Assembly (NCBI RefSeq): GCF_904849725.1 | Contig: NC_058522.1 | Location: forward strand, 433,037,529-433,101,528 | Length of the DNA stretch: 64,000 nt | Direction of reading: 5' to 3' | DNA from: Hordeum vulgare subsp. vulgare | Taxonomy: Eukaryota; Streptophyta; Magnoliopsida; Poales; Poaceae | Shown: piece after piece, positions 57,443 to 64,000 of the stretch | Numbering within the stretch: the stretch's first letter is position 1 | How the letters are laid out: every line of letters starts with the position of its first letter | Translations under genes and position numbers: made by a program | The notes under the pieces: model-generated | What the model saw: only the letters and a program-made list of their open reading frames with translations | Database searches by the model: none | Told to the model about the DNA's origin: nothing

Positions 57443-60400
57443 TGTAACGACCAAGATGTGGTCCTTTCCGATCTGGGGATCGAGGCCCCGAATTGGAAAG
57501 GAACGCATCTAAGCGTCTCGCAAACGGGTAACACAGCACATACATAATAATAAAGATAGACAATCAGGGATTCAATTGCCTTCTCATAAATATCTCAGAG
57601 TACATCACACATACAACCAAGGTAGTTCCGCTACGGACTACAAAACATAGAAATGCTATGCTACCCTGCCTGCAGGCCCACGATCACGACCACGCCTCAA
57701 TCTTCTGGATAGTTTACGTAAAGGCGGTCTGTCTCCTCGTCGTACTGCCACGCCAGCTGAGTGCCGTCGGGATCATCTGTCTCTGGGGTACCTGTACCTG
57801 TTGGGATTTTGGAGGAATCCGTGAGCCACGGGGACTCAGCAATCTAAGACCTTGGTGCGAGAACTAGTCAAGTTATTAGGTAGGATAAGGTGAAGTGTTT
57901 AAGGTTGCAGCATCCTAAGCTTGATTTGGTGGCTATCTTACGTAGCATTTATGAAGGTGGTCTACACAAGCGGTCGTGATTACTTGATCACTAAGTGATC
58001 CTGAACACCTACCTACGGCATTCATAACCCCACCATGTTCCCGATCGAAGAGAGATCTTCGAGGGTACAGTCACGGTTACGCACATAGTTGGCAATTTTA
58101 TTAGCTTATGTTTGAGTTATCTAATACCGGATGTTAACGAAATATCCCAAGTTGCCACATAACCGCGGGCACGGCTTTCCGAAATATTAAACCCTGGAGG
58201 GGTGCTCCAACTAGTCCATCACAAACGTACACAGGCCGCAAAGGCATCCTCTATAACGAATCTCGTGATCTCGTCGGATTCCTTAGAGGAAAACCTCAAC
58301 TCTCGGGGAAACCAAAGCTTCACTGGGGTTCCTATACGCAAGATATATCGTTAAGGTAAGACAAGCCTAGCAGGACCTCCCGGTGTGTCGACGACCCGAT
58401 AAGAGCCCCGTATCTCAGTCTCAGGACAACACCGTCTATGCAAAGTGGACAAGGACCAAACCTCAAGTTTCCTTGGGGTGGCCTTGCCGACTGCTAGGTG
58501 GTTGGACCAACACTCATGAGGAGCGCTGGCCCGGGTTGTTGATTAAATTCCTCGGGGTAGCTATTCCCTATGCAGATTATTAATTGAATAGCAATAAAAC
58601 CAATGTTGGGTCCTGCCGGACAAGCCTTAGCACTACGCGATTTATCGAGGGGGTCCCCATAACAACCCCGAACGTGTTAGGAGCGATCAATATGGAATCA
58701 AACACCGGTAGCCGGTAACTATGGCGGCAATAACGGAACAAAGCACCCGGCAAAAGGCTAGGCCTTCCGTCATTTACCAAGTATATAGGTGCATTAATTA
58801 AATAACAGAATTTAAGATAATGATATCAAGCTCATGTTATCACATGAGTCAAAGCACCTGCATCTAGCAACGCTAACATTAGTAGCTGAGCAAAGCCTAC
58901 TTAGCCATTCAAGTTTTGCTAGGAAGGGATCAGTGTATGGGTTCATGGCATATCAAGAGGCAATTTAATTCAGTGGTAGGCAGCGATCAATATGACATGG
59001 AAACGCAAACTAGCATAACAAGTCTAGAGATGGAATCAAGGTCATATCATCTTGCCTCTGATATCCTCAGCTTGGAATGGTTCTTGTTCGTCCTGCACGT
59101 ACTCTCCCGAATCCACGTACTCGTTCTCCGATCCCGGTGCTACCCAAAATAAGAATAACATCCAATGAACAACAGCACCTCGAGATGCAACAAGCACATG
59201 ATGCATGAGATGAAAAATGAGCATGCATCACTATTTCTATCACTAGCACAAGCAAGAGAAGCTACTACAAGTTTCTGGACAGAACTGTACACTAAGCTAT
59301 TTTGACATGCATGAGAATGACATGATCAGATGCGTCTCGTGAAAACGATGCAAAAACATATAAAGAACATTACAATCGGAGCTACGGATCAACGAAAATC
59401 AACGAAACAAGATATGAAGCCCTACGTATCAAAATCATCACCACACACTCAATTGGCACAAATCTGGTATTTCCAGGTTTCCAAGACATATAACAACCCA
59501 ACAAGAATGTAATGGAGCAAGGAAGAAGACCACAACATCAACTAAGCACCCACAATCATCAAAATGACAAAGCTACATGATCTGACATAATATGCATCAT
59601 AGCACTTTGTGAGCTACATGCAACATAGCTACAGCCCTCCAAATATGACAAATAATATATGTGGCTGTAGCTAGCAAAGAATACTACCAGAACAATCAAG
59701 AATCACACAAAAAGGAATTAAACACAGGAAGATACAAGGCTACAAACTTTCCCAAAACCATCAGGTCTCACGGACTTAGTGAAAATTCCTGCACCTGACT
59801 TTCTGTCTTTGTTCTGAAGCTTTTTGACAGCAACCAAACCATAACCTACAGGACTCCAAATGGGATGAAATTTAACAGGGAGCTTCACAAACATACCAGG
59901 TCCAAATTCCTAGCACTGAACTAAGGCTAGATCAGAAGACAATGACCATCACAACCTCATCTACACGAGAAGAAAATATTTCCAGATTCTCACACTTGGT
60001 GAAATTCCAGATTTCACTAAGCTGGAATTTTCAGCCACATGCCCACTTTTTCTAGGCATAGCTTGCACACAAGTAACACCAAGTGATAAATGACACCACC
60101 ATGGTGTAAAGAAAAACCCCTACTACTTCCACACAAAAGCTCATGCCCTTGGGCTCCACCTATTCCATGGAGACAAAGAGCAAACTTGCAACACATCTGA
60201 ATATGTCAACTCCATAAAGTATCCTAATGGAAAAACTAACTTCACCACTGGATTCCTTGGGAGATTCTACCCCAAAATCATATATAATATGTGGGCACTT
60301 ACTTGGAACAAGTGACCACAAATTAAGGAAGAGGAAACTACTCCAAATCATGCCTAGTGAATAGGGCATCATTTCATGTAGTTTCACTATGTCATCTACT

Positions 60401-61015
60401 ACATGGTTGAGCTCATGTGCACAATGACAAAGTCACATGGGGGTTTGAACCCCATGTTTTTGTCATGCACATCAACTTCACAACCACTTCTACCAAGCTA
60501 TCCACACATACAAATCACCATGCCCTCTCACATATGGTCATGTGAAGGTGCAAAGCTTGCTTGCAAAGGGTGGGGTGCTCCTCACACACACATCTACTCC
60601 ACATCACCCACAAGCACATCATGCCCTAGTTCAACACACATACCTACACATGCTAATCATAGCTTGCATCACATGGCAACCATACACACATCATAACCCC
60701 CATAAGATGCACTTACACATGAAACTCTAGTGCATCACACACAACAAAATGATATGCTTGCAAGCTCAAGATTATACTAGCATATGCACCTACATGCACT
60801 CACTCTAGAGCACACACACACACACACACATATATGCTCTCAAATATATGCATGCTTACCTTCACAAGTTATATCTACCATGCACATAACTAGAACAAGG
60901 TGTAAAACCTACTGGTGTTCATATTTTTGACAACACAACATTGCTGCCCAAGCATCACAATAACTAGCAAGGCAAAACAGCAAAAGGCAAAACTAATAGC
61001 AAGAAAATAAAAAGA

Positions 61016-61083
61016 GGATGCCCTGGGAATCGAATCCAGGACCTACTGGTCTACCACACCACCACACAACCACTGGGCTAACA
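61016..61083 (-). ncRNA. tRNA-like segment 1 (pol III A and B boxes) inside LTR
   Basis: The minus strand reads TAGCCCAGTGGTTG (A-box-like) and, about 35 bases later, CTGGATTCGATTCCCAG (B box in a T-arm-like hairpin). It resembles a degenerate tRNA or the head of a tRNA-derived SINE. The acceptor stem does not pair well, so it is not called as a functional tRNA. Confidence 0.4.
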
Positions 61084-61171
61084 CCTACCTCTCAATAGAA
61101 CAGAGGGCTTACACAGGATAAGCCATCCCCTGCTGCTACTGCTGCACGAAAATAGACAGACAAACAAAAAG

Positions 61172-61245
61172 GGTTGAGGGGGGACTCGAACCCACAACCT
61201 CACGAGAACAAACACGAGACTCCAACCACTACGCTACGAATCGAA
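61172..61245 (-). ncRNA. tRNA-like segment 2 inside LTR
   Basis: The minus strand reads TAGCGTAGTGGTTGG (A box) and GTGGGTTCGAGTCCCCC (B box GGTTCGAGTCC, matching the consensus), about 35 bases apart. It lies about 155 bp from segment 1 in the same orientation. The T arm is convincing; the rest is degenerate. Confidence 0.45.
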
Positions 61246-62025
61246 GTATGCTAGCTAGGGGAACTGTAGCAAGAAAACCCGTGCCTTCAGACTACTCTGC
61301 ACACACACGCACGCCGGTGACAGGGAGGCGACGGAGCAAGCCTGCTACTGCTGCTGCGCTACGACGGGAGAACTCACTACTGTGCTGCCACGCGGGGGGG
61401 GTAGGGGGAAGGTAGCCCTACTACTGCTACGCACATGTAGGCGCACTTGACAGAGAGGAAACACACAAAACTATAGCGAACTGCTGCTACGCTACGGGAG
61501 AGGAGCACGGCGACACAGAAACTATGTGGTGCTGGCCTACCACGGCTCAACGTCGGCGAGGGGGGTCCAAACAGCCTCGGCGTTGCTACTACGAGGGGGG
61601 AGGGATCACCCCTCTAAGCAACATCTAGCGCGCTAGGCCACCGCTCGTCGGCGACAACCTACTAGCCCGACGAAACTGCAACAGACGGGAGGCACGGCGA
61701 GCACACTATGGATCCGGCCGATCTAAGGAGGAAGAGGAGGAAGGGGAGGTTGAACCTCACCTTGGGGAAGGAGGGAGAGCCCGATCGGCGGAGAGGCCCC
61801 TGCCGGAGAGGAAGAAGAAGCCGAAGACGTCGCTGACGTGGAACCGAAGCAGAGGTGAGGGGCACCGGGGCCGAGCCGTTGACGAGGTCGAGGCCGTCGG
61901 TGCAGTTGTTCCCCGGGGCTCCTAGCGCCGGGAATGGAGCGCGGGCACCTTGCCCGAGCTCCCGGACATGGCGGACGGCGCCGGTGACGACGATGACGGC
62001 GGGGTAGACGCGGGCACCTTCTCTG

Positions 62026-62037
62026 GCTTATATACAG
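62026..62037 (-). promoter_or_regulatory. TATA box of Tekay-type LTR
   Basis: TGTATATAAGCC on the minus strand, followed by a GC-rich leader. Confidence 0.5.
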
Positions 62038-63001
62038 AACTTACCAGAGGAGGGAGGAAGAAGATAAGATGGAGATGGGAGAGAGAGGTGGCGGCGGCAG
62101 GAGGGATGGAGAGGAACCCTAGGTCGAGGGGGGGCACGGACGCCCAGGTTATAAGGGCCCCTCGACGTTTGTGCAACGGCGTCAGCTCTGTCTCTCTCTC
62201 TCGCCACTGACGGAAAGAAGCAGAGGGGGCGGACGGCATTAGAAGAAAGAAGAAGGAGTGCGATGGGCTTTCGCAGAGGAAACAGAGAGGAGAGGATGGG
62301 CCTCGGGAGGGAGAAGTGGCCCATCTGGCGCCTGGTAAGAGAAAAGACTCCTCGGGGTTTTTCCATTTTAAAAACAACACCAGCAAAAATAATCTCCCAG
62401 GGAAAAAACTATGGCAACAAAAATTAAAATAGAAATACCCCTGGTCATAAGAAATTATGGCCTATTTGAATAAAATAGAAAATAAATGTTTGGAGCCATC
62501 AAATATTTTCAAAACAGAATTTGTTGGGTCTGTTTTGTGAATATATGCACCTTTTAAACTAAGTTTCAAATCATCAAATACACCTATTTACATCCACCAC
62601 AAAACAAGCTAACTCATGGGCATTTTTTAAAAGAGGGAAGGTAGAAGAGAATCTTGACATAGGAGAAATAGAGAGGAGGGGTGGAGATGGGTTTTAAACC
62701 TAAGCATATACTATCACATGCACACCCCACAGAAGCTATACATCACATGCACAACAACACAAGGACAAGACATGAAATCACAAGAACACAATGCAACAAC
62801 AAGAACACATGGCATGATATGGAATGCATGCATGCAAAGGAAGAGAAAATAATAAGGTGACATCACATGAAATAATGAGAATGGGCTCTCTCATAGCATT
62901 GACATGGTGGATCCACGTAGATAAGGTTCCAAATAGGGAAGGATTACATCTGGGGCACTACAAACTCTCCCACACTACAAAGAAGATCTCGCCCTCGAGA
63001 T

Positions 63002-64000
63002 CTAAGACTGAAAGAAATCGGGAAACTCGGAACGGAGGTGGTCCTCGCGTTCCCACATAGCCTCTTTATCGGAATGGGGAGACCACTGCACTTTGAGAAA
63101 TTTGACAGTCTTGTTACAGGTCTTGCGCTCAGTCGCCTCGAGAACCGCAACTGGATGCTCACGATAAGAAAGGTCAGGCTGAAGCTCGATATCTTGAAGA
63201 TGCACAGTGCGCTCGGGGGTCTTGAAACACCTCCGAAGCTGAGAAACATGGAACACATCATGGACGTTTGCAAAGGTTGACGGAAGCTCGAGCTGGTACG
63301 CAAGGTCGCCTCTCTTGCCAACCACTCTAAACAGACCAACGAAACGAGGCGCAAGCTTGCCTTTGATGCCAAAGCACTGCATACCCTTCATAGGCGACAC
63401 CTTGAGATAGACAAAGTCATCAAGCTCATAAGACATGTCATGGTGCTTGCTATCATAATAGCTCTTCTGACGGGACTGAGCTGCTCTGAGGTTGTCGCGG
63501 ATGATCCGACACATCTCCTCAGCTTCTTCTATCATATCATTCCCAAGGATCTGACGCTCACCGGTCTCGGACCAGTTGAGCGGAGTACGGCACTTCCTGC
63601 CATAGAGAATTTCAAACGGAGCCTTGCCAGAACTAGCTTGATAACTGTTGTTATACGAGAACTCCGCGAAAGGCAGACAATCTTCCCACTTCATGCCAAA
63701 AGAGATAGCACACGCTCTCAACATATCCTCAAGAACTTGATTCACTCTCTCCACTTGACCACTAGTCTGAGGATGGAACGCTGTGCTGAAGCGGATCTTC
63801 ATGCCCATAGCAGACTGAAAGGAGTCCCAGAACTTGGAAGTGAAGATACTTCCGCGATCTAACGAGATCATCATAGGCACGCCGTGCAAAGAGACAATCC
63901 TGAAGGTGTACAATTATGCCAGCTGAGCTGCTGAAATGGACTCCTTGACTGGAAGAAAATGAGCCACTTTACTCAACTTCTCGATGATGACGAAGATGGC
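63002..64000 (-). pseudogene. pol: Tekay-type integrase with chromodomain, partial
   Basis: The minus strand, running in from the right edge, has the integrase core (IIEKLSKVAHFLPVK, then DRGSIFTSKFW and HPQTSGQVERVNQVLEDMLR), the segment with YGRKCRTPLNWSE, a GPY/F-like region (LAPRFVGLFRVVGKRGDLAY), NVHDVFHVSQLRRC, and a C-terminal chromodomain (HPVAVLEATERK, KFLKVQWSPHS, EATWERED-like AMWEREDHLR). The stop is at 63002. A TAA near 63915 interrupts an otherwise open frame. The chromodomain is thought to direct insertion into particular chromatin. Upstream domains lie outside the window. Confidence 0.92.

Larger units (their letters stand above)
57443..62962 (-). mobile_element. Long 3' LTR of a Tekay-type chromovirus
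   Basis: On the minus strand the LTR starts TGTAGTGCCCCAGATG at 62962, right after a polypurine tract (GTGTGGGAGAGTT, 62963-62975) and 40 bp past the pol stop. The left border at 57443 (plus TGTAACGACC, minus ...GTCGTTACA) is inferred from the matching terminal TGTA..TACA. It would be 5.5 kb, long even for Tekay, so a nested piece is possible. A minus-strand TATA (TGTATATAAGCC) lies near 62026-62037. It holds two tRNA-like segments and a (CA)n run at about 60809-60831. GC-rich ORFs at 61650-62390 appear to be leader sequence, not genes. Confidence 0.6.

Noticed and set aside
61922..62386. 154-codon minus-strand frame near the Tekay LTR promoter
   Set aside because: Low-complexity Ser/Pro-rich translation of a GC-rich leader; no domain seen.

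Overview
This is intergenic DNA from a large grass genome, almost certainly a Triticeae member (wheat, barley, rye, Aegilops). The diagnostic evidence is a 1.82-kb LTR I recognise as the BARE-1/WIS/Angela (Ty1/copia) type, together with Athila-type Ty3/gypsy LTRs and primer binding sites. I see no intact host gene. The window is a nest of LTR retrotransposons, and I could read target-site duplications (TSDs) for most insertions.

Layout. (1) 1-47.8 kb is a composite of two diverged Tat-type Ty3/gypsy elements. The left one supplies a 70-bp hairpin tandem array (1-1497), a multi-exon antisense gene (5485-2015, minus) and an LTR (6005-6562). The right one supplies a decayed protease-RT-RNaseH-second RNaseH-integrase (6566-11859, plus), a 72-bp hairpin array (11970-14330), a second antisense gene (46719-14520, minus) and an LTR (from 47235). 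(2) Two solo LTRs sit in this composite: an Athila-type at 9739-11369 (TSD ACATG) inside integrase, and an unrelated gypsy-type at 12704-13760 inside the array. (3) A 28.4-kb insertion (14981-43364, TSD GTTTC) splits the last exon of the second antisense gene. It is a non-autonomous element with ~0.75-kb LTRs and about 5.2 kb of its own non-coding interior. It hosts a non-autonomous Athila-type element (16909-23853, TSD AGCCC), an Athila-type element with an intact 914-codon gag-protease but no polymerase (25898-39606, TSD GGCGG), and a copia-like solo LTR (40533-41526, TSD AGATG). A BARE/WIS/Angela element (31854-39514) lies inside the right LTR of the gag-protease element. (4) 47.8-54.1 kb is LTR-like sequence carrying a 5'-truncated Athila-type relative (49074-53262, TSD CCTCT). 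(5) 54.1-57.4 kb is AT-rich and unassigned. (6) 57.4-64 kb is the 3' end of a Tekay-type chromovirus on the minus strand: a long LTR with two tRNA-like segments, preceded by integrase and chromodomain running off the window edge.

Most notable: the two diverged copies of the antisense gene share six exons and five GT-AG introns at matching positions. Three separate repeat systems (the Tat arrays, an intronic repeat, and the array in the 28-kb element) are built from hairpins whose two arms change together between copies. Two Athila-type elements carry multiplied primer-binding-site motifs. Several elements have similar LTRs but no working coding capacity, which points to mobilisation in trans. 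All family names are from memory and no database search was possible.
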